This document shows positions 14,560-22,501 of a stretch of 22,501 bases of DNA, piece after piece. The notes under the pieces are model-generated. The model was not told where the DNA came from. It did not search any database and worked only from the letters and a program-made list of their open reading frames with translations. Numbering within the stretch: position 1 is the first letter of the stretch; each line of letters begins with the position of its first letter. The DNA is from MADRE2 sp964397015 (lineage in GTDB: Bacteria; Desulfobacterota; Desulfobacteria; Desulfobacterales; Desulfobacteraceae), in assembly GCA_964397015.1 (NCBI GenBank), contig CAYNHL010000053.1, positions 1 to 22,501 on the forward strand, given 5' to 3'. Both the position numbers and the translations under genes were made by a program.

Positions 14560-16473
14560 ATGAAACTGTACAATATAAAACAATTGCTGTTGACCTTAAC
14601 TATTGTTCTTTTCGCGTCCCTTTCCCATGGGGCCCGGCCTGAAATGCTGGCATATGAATCGTTTGACGGCACGGTCCTTGAACAGACCGGCATATATCAC
14701 GTCTCTTTGGCGCCGGATCTTTTCAATGCGCCTGAAGGCAGCAGGTTCTCACTTGACATCCCCCAGCTGCCGAGTTACGAGGTAATTCATGACAGGAAAA
14801 AGCGCCATTCCAACGGGGCGGTATCCTGGTTCGGATACCTCGATGCCCCCGGTCCCGGATTCAGGATTTCACTGATAAAGAACGGTTCCAAATTCAGGGG
14901 CCGGATAATGACCCCGGCAGGGTTGTTTCACCTGCGAACGCTTGACAGCGGCCAGATCATACTCGAAGATCTTGAGCTGACCGGCAAAACCCCCACGGAT
15001 ACCGGACCGGATGATGTCAAGACAAGCCGGCCTTCCCTCGTGGACATGAACCGGTATGCCATGAGGGCCAATCGTGCAATGGAAGCGGATGCCGGTGAAA
15101 TGACCGTAATCGATCTCATGATCCTCTATAACCAGGATTTTGCGGCAAGATATCCAGGTAATGCCCTTTCGACAAGGCTCAACGAATTTATTGCCATGGC
15201 AAACCAGGCCTATATCGACAGCCAGATCAATATCACGCTCAGGCTCGTGCACTCCGAAGAGGTCTTATACAACAATGCCAACAGTAATTCAGATGCACTC
15301 GATGCATTGACTTACGGGACCGGCGTGTTTTCCAATGTCCATACCCTGCGAAGAAGTTACGGTGCGGATCTTGTAATGCTCATCAGACCCTATGACACAG
15401 ACAGTCACAGCGGATGCGGAATGGCATGGCTCAACGGATACGGGGGATATGACATTTCTCTCTATGCGGACAAAGGTTTCAGCGTGGTATCCGAAGGTAC
15501 GGACGGATATTATTACTGTGATGACTTCACCTTTGCCCATGAACTCGGGCACAACATGGGAAGCCACCATGACAGGGAGCACGCCTCGGACATGGGGGCT
15601 TATTATTATTCATATGGATATGGTGAAACCTGGGGTAACGCGTTTGGTACCATCATGAGTTATTACAGCCCCACCCTCGGTTATTTTTCAAATCCCGATA
15701 TTTCCAGGTGCAACGGGCAGCCCTGCGGTATAGCCGTGACAGAAATCAATTCAGCCAATAACGCACTGTCCATGAACAATACCCGCGCGCAGGTTGCTGC
15801 GTTTATGGCACAAACCGTTGAACCGGAAGTGCCCGGCACAATCCGGATTACCCGGTTGTCTGTCAGTGGAGAATCCGGCCCGGGCCTCAACACCCCGTTC
15901 ACAATAACGGCCGAGGCTGACAATCCCGACAACCATACCATCTACTATAAGTTTTTTTACCGGGCCAACTATGGAACATCTGACTATGATACCTCTCCCT
16001 GGGTCGTTTTTCAGCCCTATTCCACCCAGAATACAGCCAGCCTGACTTTTGCGATACCAGGCAGCTACATCATTGTCGTCCGGGCCGTTCTTGATCCTGA
16101 AGAGGAACCCAGCGTGCTTCCGATTATTGGACAGGCAGTCACGGTAGGGGATACAGATCAGGTATTTGTCCAGGACTTATCCGCCAGCATGACCGGAACA
16201 CCAGAAGCGGGGGAAACGGTTACATACAGCGTGACTGCCGCAAGTGAATCGACACAGACCCTGTATTACCAATTCTACTACCGGGCAAACTATGACAATG
16301 ACGATTACGAGGATACCCAGTGGACTCGTATGCAGCCTTATTCAACAGCAAGCACCTGTGAGTATGTCTTTCCCGAACCGGGAGGATACATAGTAGTGGC
16401 GCGTGTGGTAAAGGATCCGTACAATGAACCTGCAGCACTTCCCATTACTGGTACTTATATCCATGTAGATTGA
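14560..16473 (+). CDS. Secreted zinc metalloprotease (reprolysin/M12B-like) with two C-terminal repeats
   Basis: A 637-residue exported protein. The signal peptide is at about 1-24 (cleavage near SHG-A), a propeptide-like region at about 25-178 and the catalytic domain at about 180-415. The metzincin zinc site is H327-E-L-G-H331-N-M-G-S-H-H337-D338, followed by the Met-turn G-T-I-M366-S-Y-Y, so it should be an active zinc endopeptidase, in the group that includes reprolysin-like enzymes. Residues 425-529 and 533-637 are two copies of the same ~105-residue repeat found in the preceding gene (YYKFFYRANYGTSDYD and YYQFYYRANYDNDDYE, each followed by W, PYST and [VI]VVRAV-DP or VVARVVKDP). The shared module may bind the cell surface or a substrate, or mark proteins for export. 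A weak GAG-type SD is present. Target proteins are unknown. Confidence 0.85.
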   Translation: MKLYNIKQLLLTLTIVLFASLSHGARPEMLAYESFDGTVLEQTGIYHVSLAPDLFNAPEGSRFSLDIPQLPSYEVIHDRKKRHSNGAVSWFGYLDAPGPGFRISLIKNGSKFRGRIMTPAGLFHLRTLDSGQIILEDLELTGKTPTDTGPDDVKTSRPSLVDMNRYAMRANRAMEADAGEMTVIDLMILYNQDFAARYPGNALSTRLNEFIAMANQAYIDSQINITLRLVHSEEVLYNNANSNSDALDALTYGTGVFSNVHTLRRSYGADLVMLIRPYDTDSHSGCGMAWLNGYGGYDISLYADKGFSVVSEGTDGYYYCDDFTFAHELGHNMGSHHDREHASDMGAYYYSYGYGETWGNAFGTIMSYYSPTLGYFSNPDISRCNGQPCGIAVTEINSANNALSMNNTRAQVAAFMAQTVEPEVPGTIRITRLSVSGESGPGLNTPFTITAEADNPDNHTIYYKFFYRANYGTSDYDTSPWVVFQPYSTQNTASLTFAIPGSYIIVVRAVLDPEEEPSVLPIIGQAVTVGDTDQVFVQDLSASMTGTPEAGETVTYSVTAASESTQTLYYQFYYRANYDNDDYEDTQWTRMQPYSTASTCEYVFPEPGGYIVVARVVKDPYNEPAALPITGTYIHVD

Positions 16474-16631
16474 TACACACTCGGTCAGCTGAAATACTGA
16501 TCTTTATTTACCGGTGCAAAGGGCATTGAATGAAAAAATAGAATTTTGGGTAATAATATTATTGGTAATTTACTGGAATATATGCTTTACTTGACCATGA
16601 TAAATGGTGATTACCTATGGGGACACCGCCT

Positions 16632-17978
16632 ATGACCTGTTTTCCGGCAAACCGTATCATTGTCCCACTAATCATTGTCTGCCTGGCATTGACGGCATTC
16701 GTTTCTTCCGGCCATTGCCGGATGCTCGAGCAGATTAATATTCCAAGCTCACCCAACCCGGTAGGTTCCGGCGCCAGGGCCCTGGGAATGGGCGGTGCGT
16801 TCATCGCCATTGCAGATGACGCCACGGCCGCATCGTGGAACCCGGGGGGATTGATCCAGCTTGAAAAACCTGAAATTTCAATTGTAGGAGCCTGTTTTCA
16901 AAGATCCAGGGATACCGGCTTTGCCGATATCCCTGAAGCATCCGGAAAGCACAGTGTTTACAGGGACAAGCTCAATTACCTTAGCTTTTCCTATCCTTTC
17001 AGACAATTCAACAGGAACATGATCCTGTCGGTCAACTACCAGGATTTATACGATTTTAATAACCAGTGGCATTTTCCCATCCTCCAGCAGGCCGATACGC
17101 TGTCTGTAACCCAGACGGTTGACGCGGTCCAGACAGGGCGGCTGTCCGCACTGGGACTTGCATGGTGTGTCCAGCTGCGGCCGGATCTTTCCCTTGGAGC
17201 AACGGTCAATTTATGGGAAAACAGGGTGTTTTCAGGCAATCACTGGGAACAGACCACCCACCGCAATGTGCAGGGGACTTTTTCCGGACATCCTCTCTCA
17301 GGCGAATCCTTAAGCCACGACACCTATGATTTTTCCGGCCTGAATTTCAACCTGGGCATGCTTTGGCACATCAACAGCAGATGGACACTGGGCGCAATCC
17401 TTAAAACACCGTTTACCGCTGATATCCTGCACGACAGGTATTACGCAGAATCACTTTTCATAGGAACCGGTCCGGGCTCCGGTCACCACTCGGAATCATT
17501 TTCAACCTCTGCGACACAGCTGGACATGCCGATGTCCTACGGCATGGGCCTTGCCTGCCGGATGTCTGATGAATTCACGGTTTCCGCCGATATTTACAGG
17601 ACTCAATGGGATGATTTTCTGTACCGGGATTCAGGCGGCAATATTACATCGCCCATTACCGGCCTGCCTGAAAGCCAGTCCGGTATAGATGCCACTCACC
17701 AGATCCGTTTTGGGGGTGAATATCTGGTAATCAAACCTCCCTATATCATACCACTTAGGGCCGGGTTGTTCTATGACCCGGCACCGGCACAGAACAAAAA
17801 CGATGCCTATTACGGCCTGAGCCTCGGCGGCGGCCTGGCATACAAAAAATATCTGTTTGATATCGCATGTCAATACCGGTTTGGCGACAACGTAGGACAA
17901 TCCATCTCCCAAAGCCTGAATGCCACACAGGATGTGAAGGAATTGACAGTGTACATGTCATTGATTGTCCATTTTTAA
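16632..17978 (+). CDS. OmpP1/FadL/TodX- or PorV-like outer-membrane beta-barrel protein
   Basis: A 448-residue outer-membrane protein with a signal peptide at about 1-29 (from this start). The mature N-terminus has the hallmark P-N-P-V-G-S-G-A-R-A-L-G-M-G-G-A-F-I-A-I-A-D-D and A-S-W-N-P-G-G-L. Alternating amphipathic strands follow to a C-terminal ...YMSLIVHF, whose terminal phenylalanine is typical of BAM substrates. FadL/TodX members carry hydrophobic substrates across the outer membrane; PorV-like members act in type IX secretion, but no other type IX gene is seen here. GGGGA lies 8 bp before this ATG; another ATG at 16617 with GGTGA is nearly as good. The cyclase gene follows after 38 bp, suggesting a common transcript and a role with the CsgG-type pair. 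Confidence 0.82.
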   Translation: MTCFPANRIIVPLIIVCLALTAFVSSGHCRMLEQINIPSSPNPVGSGARALGMGGAFIAIADDATAASWNPGGLIQLEKPEISIVGACFQRSRDTGFADIPEASGKHSVYRDKLNYLSFSYPFRQFNRNMILSVNYQDLYDFNNQWHFPILQQADTLSVTQTVDAVQTGRLSALGLAWCVQLRPDLSLGATVNLWENRVFSGNHWEQTTHRNVQGTFSGHPLSGESLSHDTYDFSGLNFNLGMLWHINSRWTLGAILKTPFTADILHDRYYAESLFIGTGPGSGHHSESFSTSATQLDMPMSYGMGLACRMSDEFTVSADIYRTQWDDFLYRDSGGNITSPITGLPESQSGIDATHQIRFGGEYLVIKPPYIIPLRAGLFYDPAPAQNKNDAYYGLSLGGGLAYKKYLFDIACQYRFGDNVGQSISQSLNATQDVKELTVYMSLIVHF

Positions 17979-18016
17979 CCGGTTCTGGAAATAACAGGAT
18001 GGATCAGGAGAGTCTC

Positions 18017-20116
18017 ATGGGATCTAAAGACAAAAACCAGTCCAGTATCGAAGATCTTCTCAGCGAAAGAGAAAAGATAGAAAAATCCATTGCCGACCAG
18101 TTCCAGGAATTTGTAACCATTATGTTCACGGATATTGCCGGGTATACAAATTTTGTCGAAACCCATGGTGATATTGCGGCCAAATCTCTTCTCCAGAAAC
18201 ACAACGCAATTATCTACCCCATCATTACTGCCCATTCAGGAACTATCATCAAGACCATCGGAGATGCCATCATGGCATCTTTTGCAGTCCCCAGGGAAGC
18301 GGTCTTTGCCGCGGTGGACATTCAAAAAGCCCTTTTGCAGCACAACAGCGAAGTGCAGGCATATCAGCAGATCCATATCCGTATCGGCATTCATTCCGGC
18401 AACGCATTGAAAGACGGGGACGATTATTTTGGAGATGCAGTGAACATTGCCGCCCGTATAGAACCCACAGCCGATGCAGGCCAGATAATGGTTTCCAAAG
18501 CAGTACATGATCAAATCGAAACGATGAATGATATCCTTTGCAGCTATCATGGCATGAAAAAAGCCAAGGGAAAATCCGGACCCCTTGAATTATATCGTGT
18601 TTTCCTGAGCCCGGAAGAGCAAAAAACCCACAAACCGATTGAAGAATCCGGCACCGGTGATGAAATTGTCAGCAGCAGGGCAAAGCGGGTCACCCACATG
18701 CCCCTGATGTGGAAAGTCAGCCTGCCTTTTGTACTTGTGCTGATTCTCTTGTTCGTTTATCCAGGTTTTATTACCCACATGGACAATGATGCCACCAGGA
18801 AAATGCAGCAGTACATAAACGGCTTCATGTATCTTCGCAATGGTGATTTTGACAGCGCCAAGCAGACCTTTCTGGAACTAGGAGAAAAAGATCCGCGCGC
18901 AAATGAGGGGCTTGCCGCCCTTGCCTACCGGAACCACCTGTACAGCGAGGCGGACAGTCTAAGTGAAAAATCCCTGGAACTTAACTCAAGCATTTTATAC
19001 CCGCGGGTGATAAAGGGAAATATCATGTTTGACAAGGGCCGGTACGATGATGCAAAACAGCTCTACGAAGAAGCCACCACACTGGACACTCCTTTGAAGT
19101 GGCAGAAAGGTGAGGCTTTTTTCCGGCTCGGGCGGATCAGTTCCTTTAAGGAGAATACCAGTGCCGCACTGGATTACTACAACCAGGCAGTCCAGTACGA
19201 TGAAACCAATTCCGAAATCCTGGCCGCTAAAGGTGTTCTGCTTGAAAAAATGGGAGAGTTGAACGAATCTCTTGCACTCTTACAAAAAGCCCGGCAACTT
19301 ACCCCTAATGATCCATATATCAATGCCTTTTCAAAAAGTGTACAGCAGAAACTTGAAGCAAAAAAAGACAAGGAGAAACAGGAACGTATCGACCGTCTGG
19401 TTGATGACCTGATTTCAGCCATGAAGGAAAACAGCCCCGAACCTGCAGCCGATCCATGGACATCACGTCCGGTCACTCTTTTTTTTGCCAGGATGGAACG
19501 TAAAGGCACCATTCCTTTGAGAGAAGGCCAGGATGAATTCTTCAAACTCGAAATAGCCGAACAGTTAAGGCAGCTCGACAGGGTCGAGGTTGTGGACCGG
19601 GAGCTGCTCGACCGGCTTTTACAGGAATTGAAAATGAGCAGCTCCGGCCTGGCAGACACATCGATGGCACTCCAGCTCGGCAGGATAGTGTCCGCGCGCC
19701 TTATCGGCAACCTGGCCTTTGTCGGTATGGAAAACAAGACCAGGCTTTATCTCAACCTTATAGAAACTGAAACTTCCTCTGTGAAAATAAGTGTTTCCCA
19801 TGAATTTGCCAATGATTCAGACATGGATGATATCATTGACAGTATTGTCAGTACCATCGACGATGAAATAAAAAAGAACTTTCCGGCCAGGGGGAAAATC
19901 ACCGGCATGGAGGACGACCGGGTCACGATCAATATAGGCTCTGACATGGGGCTGCATGAAGGCATGATGATGAAGGTGCTTTCCGGTGACGAGCAGAAAA
20001 AGGTGGTCGGAGCCGTCCGGATTACATCCGTTCTTCAGGACATGGCCAAAGGAGACATTGTAAAATCTCTGGAACCTGTCCGGGAACAGGATCTTCTGGA
20101 GGCAGCCGCTTTATGA
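18017..20116 (+). CDS. Transmembrane class III adenylate/guanylate cyclase with TPRs and CsgG/FlgT-like C-terminus
   Basis: A 699-residue protein. The N-terminus holds a class III cyclase domain (about 30-198): metal ligands D39 (FTDIAGYT) and D83 (KTIGDAIM), purine-site K79 and D140, and transition-state N143 and R147 (YFGDAVNIAARIEP), so it should make cAMP (or cGMP). One membrane segment lies at about 233-252. This puts the C-terminal part in the periplasm: TPR helices (265-450), a CsgG-like domain (486-615; VVDRELLDRLLQELKMS, ALQLGRIVSARLIG) and a short FlgT_C-like barrel (624-690; ARGKITGMEDDRVTINIGSDMGLHEGM). Periplasmic state may control the cytoplasmic cyclase; that is inference. The start at 18017 has AGGAGAG directly upstream; longer frames would run into the barrel gene. 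Its stop overlaps the next gene (ATGA). Confidence 0.88.
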   Translation: MGSKDKNQSSIEDLLSEREKIEKSIADQFQEFVTIMFTDIAGYTNFVETHGDIAAKSLLQKHNAIIYPIITAHSGTIIKTIGDAIMASFAVPREAVFAAVDIQKALLQHNSEVQAYQQIHIRIGIHSGNALKDGDDYFGDAVNIAARIEPTADAGQIMVSKAVHDQIETMNDILCSYHGMKKAKGKSGPLELYRVFLSPEEQKTHKPIEESGTGDEIVSSRAKRVTHMPLMWKVSLPFVLVLILLFVYPGFITHMDNDATRKMQQYINGFMYLRNGDFDSAKQTFLELGEKDPRANEGLAALAYRNHLYSEADSLSEKSLELNSSILYPRVIKGNIMFDKGRYDDAKQLYEEATTLDTPLKWQKGEAFFRLGRISSFKENTSAALDYYNQAVQYDETNSEILAAKGVLLEKMGELNESLALLQKARQLTPNDPYINAFSKSVQQKLEAKKDKEKQERIDRLVDDLISAMKENSPEPAADPWTSRPVTLFFARMERKGTIPLREGQDEFFKLEIAEQLRQLDRVEVVDRELLDRLLQELKMSSSGLADTSMALQLGRIVSARLIGNLAFVGMENKTRLYLNLIETETSSVKISVSHEFANDSDMDDIIDSIVSTIDDEIKKNFPARGKITGMEDDRVTINIGSDMGLHEGMMMKVLSGDEQKKVVGAVRITSVLQDMAKGDIVKSLEPVREQDLLEAAAL

Positions 20117-22203
20117 AACCTTTACACATAATCCTTCTTTCTGCCCTTTTCATTGTGCTTCCAATCACCCATTCGTGCCGGACCGCCGACCAGAGCCAGA
20201 CCTATATCAGGGATGGCAGGGAATACGGTATTACACAGGGTATATTCAGGGACCGCTGGTGGAATTATTATGAACGCGGTATTTCATTCGGCCAGGGAGA
20301 TTTTCTCAATGAAGCGGAGAATGACCTGAGGACCGCCATAAGCCAGAGGCAGGAAGATCAGCGTATGGCACGTACTTACGGTCTTCATTTTATCGATTAT
20401 TTTCCCCATCGGGAACTCGGTGTCGTGCTTTTCAAAAAACAGCAATACCGGGAGGCAATACTTGAACTCGAAAGATCTCTGGCCGGTGAAGAAAGTGCCA
20501 AGGCCAAGTTTTACCTGAATAAAGCCATAAAATCCCTTTTAATGCAGGAACCTGGTGAATCTGCTTCCCCTGAGATCCGAATCGATGCTCCTTTTCAAAA
20601 TCAATATGTCAACACTTTTTCAACCCGGGTGAAAGGCCGGGCGCTGTCCGGAAACCATGTTATGTCATTGCAGATCAAAGGGCAGCCGGAATTTATTGAA
20701 CTTGCGGAAAAGACCCTTGATTTTGACCGTGAAGTCGATCTTCATCCAGGAATGAACCATATCCCGGTGACGGCAGGTGATCTTTTAGGCAAAACAGGCG
20801 AAAAAACCGTGACCGTCTTTGCCGACTACCAGGGCCCGAGTCTTGGTGTTATCAACTTTTCGGACGGCCAGGAAGTGAAGAAAAAAGAAATAATGCTTGA
20901 ATTGTCCTATGCCGATGAATCCGGCATTGCCTTTATCACTGTCGAAAACAAGAAAACTCATGTCGATGGTTCAAAATCCGGAATCATAGAAACTGCCATG
21001 GTTTTGAACGAAGGGGAAAATATCATTCGCATGGAAGCCCTTGATATAGCAGGCAACAAAACCTCAGGACAGATTTCATTGAATTTTCTGCCCAGATACC
21101 ACATGGCGTTCAATGATGTGCCAGAGCAGCCATGGAAAGATACCGGGAATGCAATTGCAACAGATGCAATGTTTTTTGCAAAAAAGGAAAATTCGCCGGA
21201 TGACCAGGGCCCTGAAATAAGCTTCAGGGGACTGCTCAAGGTTTTATCGGACAACGATTCCATGACAGTCAAGAGCCGGAAGAACAACAATCAGTTCTTT
21301 ATTGAATGCCAGGTGTCTGATATGACCGGCGTAAATGATGTGTTTATCAATGACAAGCCTGTACCGGTCATAAAAGGCAAAATCGTTGTATTCAACAAGT
21401 TCGTGGAACTTAAGGAAGGGGCCAATCAATTCAAGATCACTGCCAGAGATGTTTCGGGTAACACCACGTCCCGGTCTGTGACAGTAACCCGCCAGATCCA
21501 GCAGATTGACCTGGACTCTTCAAAACTCACGCTGTCGATCATGCCCTTTAAGACAACCAGAATTTCACCGGGCATTGAAGAATCAATATACAACCTGTTC
21601 ATGCAGGAAATCATAAACAGCGGGCGCTTCAATATTGTCGAACGCGGACCCGATTTTGAAACGATTTTAAGGGAACTCAAACTCAGCCAGACCGATCTTG
21701 TGGACAAGGAATTTGCCGTAAAAACCGGCAGGCTGCTTGCAAGCGAAGCTGTCATCATCGGCAGTATTGTTGAGAATGAACATGAAATTGAAGTGTATGC
21801 AAAGCTTGTCAATGTCGAAACTTCCGAATACATCACCCTGCATGATGTATATGGCCAGGATAAATCGCGGTCCCAGATTGAATATCTCATGGCAGGACTC
21901 GCATCTGAAATCGTCTATTCCGTCCCATTGATAACCGGCCAGGTGCTGGCAGTCAAAGGCGGCGAAATCTTTTTAAATATCGGTAAAACCAGTCACTTCA
22001 ATATCAAAGAAGGCCTCAAGTGCCTTATTTACCAGAGCACGCCCTTTATAGTCGACGGAGTGAATCTCGGCAATGACACCACAATCCTGGGAACGGTCGT
22101 TTTGAACCGGGTACAGCCAAAATTTTCAAGTGCCGTAATGGTGAACGCAGGACAGGAATCAGGCATAACAATTAAAAAGGATGACAAGGTCATTACAAAA
22201 TAG
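20113..22203 (+). CDS. Probable lipoprotein with TPR, Ig-like modules and CsgG/FlgT-like C-terminus
   Basis: A 696-residue exported protein. The signal sequence ends in PITHS-C22; the lipobox is weak, so lipidation is likely rather than certain. Residues about 40-140 are TPR-like (RELGVVLFKKQQYREAILELERSL). Residues 153-460 hold several Ig/cadherin-like beta modules with the recurring G-E-N-x-I or G-A-N-x-F and DIAGN/DVSGN turns. Residues 471-605 are CsgG-like (LTLSIMPFK, FNIVERGPDFETILRELKLSQTD, TGRLLASEAVIIGSI), and 606-695 are FlgT_C-like (TGQVLAVKGGEIFLNIG...FNIKEGL). It matches the cyclase's C-terminus in domain order and is coupled to that gene by an ATGA overlap (20113-20116), so the two proteins probably act together at the periplasm or outer membrane. 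Confidence 0.82.
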   Translation: MKPLHIILLSALFIVLPITHSCRTADQSQTYIRDGREYGITQGIFRDRWWNYYERGISFGQGDFLNEAENDLRTAISQRQEDQRMARTYGLHFIDYFPHRELGVVLFKKQQYREAILELERSLAGEESAKAKFYLNKAIKSLLMQEPGESASPEIRIDAPFQNQYVNTFSTRVKGRALSGNHVMSLQIKGQPEFIELAEKTLDFDREVDLHPGMNHIPVTAGDLLGKTGEKTVTVFADYQGPSLGVINFSDGQEVKKKEIMLELSYADESGIAFITVENKKTHVDGSKSGIIETAMVLNEGENIIRMEALDIAGNKTSGQISLNFLPRYHMAFNDVPEQPWKDTGNAIATDAMFFAKKENSPDDQGPEISFRGLLKVLSDNDSMTVKSRKNNNQFFIECQVSDMTGVNDVFINDKPVPVIKGKIVVFNKFVELKEGANQFKITARDVSGNTTSRSVTVTRQIQQIDLDSSKLTLSIMPFKTTRISPGIEESIYNLFMQEIINSGRFNIVERGPDFETILRELKLSQTDLVDKEFAVKTGRLLASEAVIIGSIVENEHEIEVYAKLVNVETSEYITLHDVYGQDKSRSQIEYLMAGLASEIVYSVPLITGQVLAVKGGEIFLNIGKTSHFNIKEGLKCLIYQSTPFIVDGVNLGNDTTILGTVVLNRVQPKFSSAVMVNAGQESGITIKKDDKVITK

Positions 22204-22275
22204 GATCACACCTGTTTGAAGAAATTATTAAACCGGCATTTTATGAAAATCCATGCCTGGCAATCCAAACAAAAT

Positions 22276-22301
22276 GGGGGGATGAAAAAAATCATCCCCC
22301 C
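22276..22301. terminator. Strong hairpin terminator between convergent genes
   Basis: GGGGGGATGA (22276-22285) pairs perfectly with TCATCCCCCC (22292-22301) around a loop of six A. On the minus strand the stem is followed by ATTTTGTTT, a usable U-rich tract; on the plus strand the tract is poor (TGCTTTATA). It probably serves both the lipoprotein gene and the convergent gene ending at 22325. Confidence 0.75.
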
Positions 22302-22324
22302 TGCTTTATAGAAAAATTATGTTG

Positions 22325-22501
22325 TTATTTTTCCGGAAGTGCGTTGAACAGGTAGTTCACTTCAGGAAGCCCGGGGAGCACCTGGGGCAGCTGCTGGAAT
22401 ATCGTCGTGTCTGTGGAGCTGTATCCCTGGGATGAATAGCTGTTTACCGAAGTGATGGAATATCCGCCACTGGCTGTAAGTGTCAAATCAAACACCGACC
22501 A
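22325..22501 (-). CDS. C-terminal end of a protein of unknown function, probably exported
   Basis: A frame open from the right edge (22501) to a TAA at 22327-22325 gives 58 residues: WSVFDLTLTASGGYSITSVN, then a S/Y/T-rich stretch and a tail rich in P and L (LPQVLPGLPEVNYLFNALPEK). It has no motif I recognise. The beta-type, S/G/Y-rich composition is like an exported or surface protein, but the N-terminus is outside the window. It is convergent with the lipoprotein gene, with a strong terminator in between. Confidence 0.55.
   Translation of the reverse strand, partial: WSVFDLTLTASGGYSITSVNSYSSQGYSSTDTTIFQQLPQVLPGLPEVNYLFNALPEK

Noticed and set aside
16552..16563. 12-bp palindrome AATAATATTATT before the barrel gene
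   Set aside because: Pure A/T palindromes of this size arise by chance in an AT-rich gap, and no promoter with proper spacing goes with it.
17867..18016. Longer start of the cyclase gene overlapping the barrel gene by 112 bp
   Set aside because: The barrel's C-terminal strands are intact through 17978, and AGGAGAG lies just before the ATG at 18017. The extra N-terminus has no cyclase-like content.
19177..19737. 186-codon minus-strand frame in the cyclase gene
   Set aside because: It is antisense to the TPR/CsgG region; its serine-rich translation is typical of a reverse-strand shadow.

Overview
The window looks like a chromosomal segment of a Gram-negative, probably Desulfobacterota (Desulfobacterales-like) bacterium. 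The reasons are two soluble 'HDFNN'-type hybrid histidine kinases, an ErcA-like iron alcohol dehydrogenase, an ABC_sub_bind protein paired with a GGDEF protein, an OmpP1/FadL-type barrel and large secreted multi-domain proteins with CsgG-type modules. This placement is an inference from gene content; there is no rRNA or other marker gene. I see no tRNA, rRNA, CRISPR array, transposase or phage gene.

Left part (1-9.6 kb), metabolism and signalling. A truncated GntR-type regulator (minus) diverges from a small GNAT acetyltransferase, and their predicted promoters overlap. A decayed C-terminal piece of a PLP aminotransferase follows and overlaps by ATGA the start of an ErcA-like Fe-alcohol dehydrogenase. 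Directly behind that is a PAS-HisKA-HATPase-REC hybrid kinase (ErcS'-like). A convergent EamA/DMT exporter is divergent from an operon of an ABC_sub_bind periplasmic protein and a membrane diguanylate cyclase. A second soluble hybrid kinase, with two tandem copies of an N-terminal domain I cannot name, lies convergent to that operon.

Right part (9.6-22.5 kb), cell envelope and secretion. A 370-bp spacer with a 12-bp inverted repeat and a small hairpin precedes an exported STN-domain protein, coupled by GTGA to an O-antigen ligase-like membrane protein with a TPR tail. Two large secreted proteins follow: an SGNH-like domain, two ~107-residue repeats and a PEBP/YbhB domain in one; a zinc metalloprotease with two copies of the same repeat family in the other. 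Next come an OmpP1/FadL-like barrel and a coupled pair (ATGA overlap). The first of the pair is a class III cyclase, one membrane segment, TPRs and a CsgG/FlgT-like C-terminus. The second is a probable lipoprotein with TPR, Ig-like modules and a similar CsgG/FlgT-like C-terminus. A strong hairpin terminator separates this from the tail of a convergent secreted protein.

The most unusual part is 16.6-22.2 kb: a barrel next to two proteins with matching C-terminal CsgG/FlgT-like modules, one of them joined across the inner membrane to a nucleotide cyclase. I read this as a candidate envelope-sensing or export system that may serve the two neighbouring repeat-bearing secreted enzymes. That functional link is inference.
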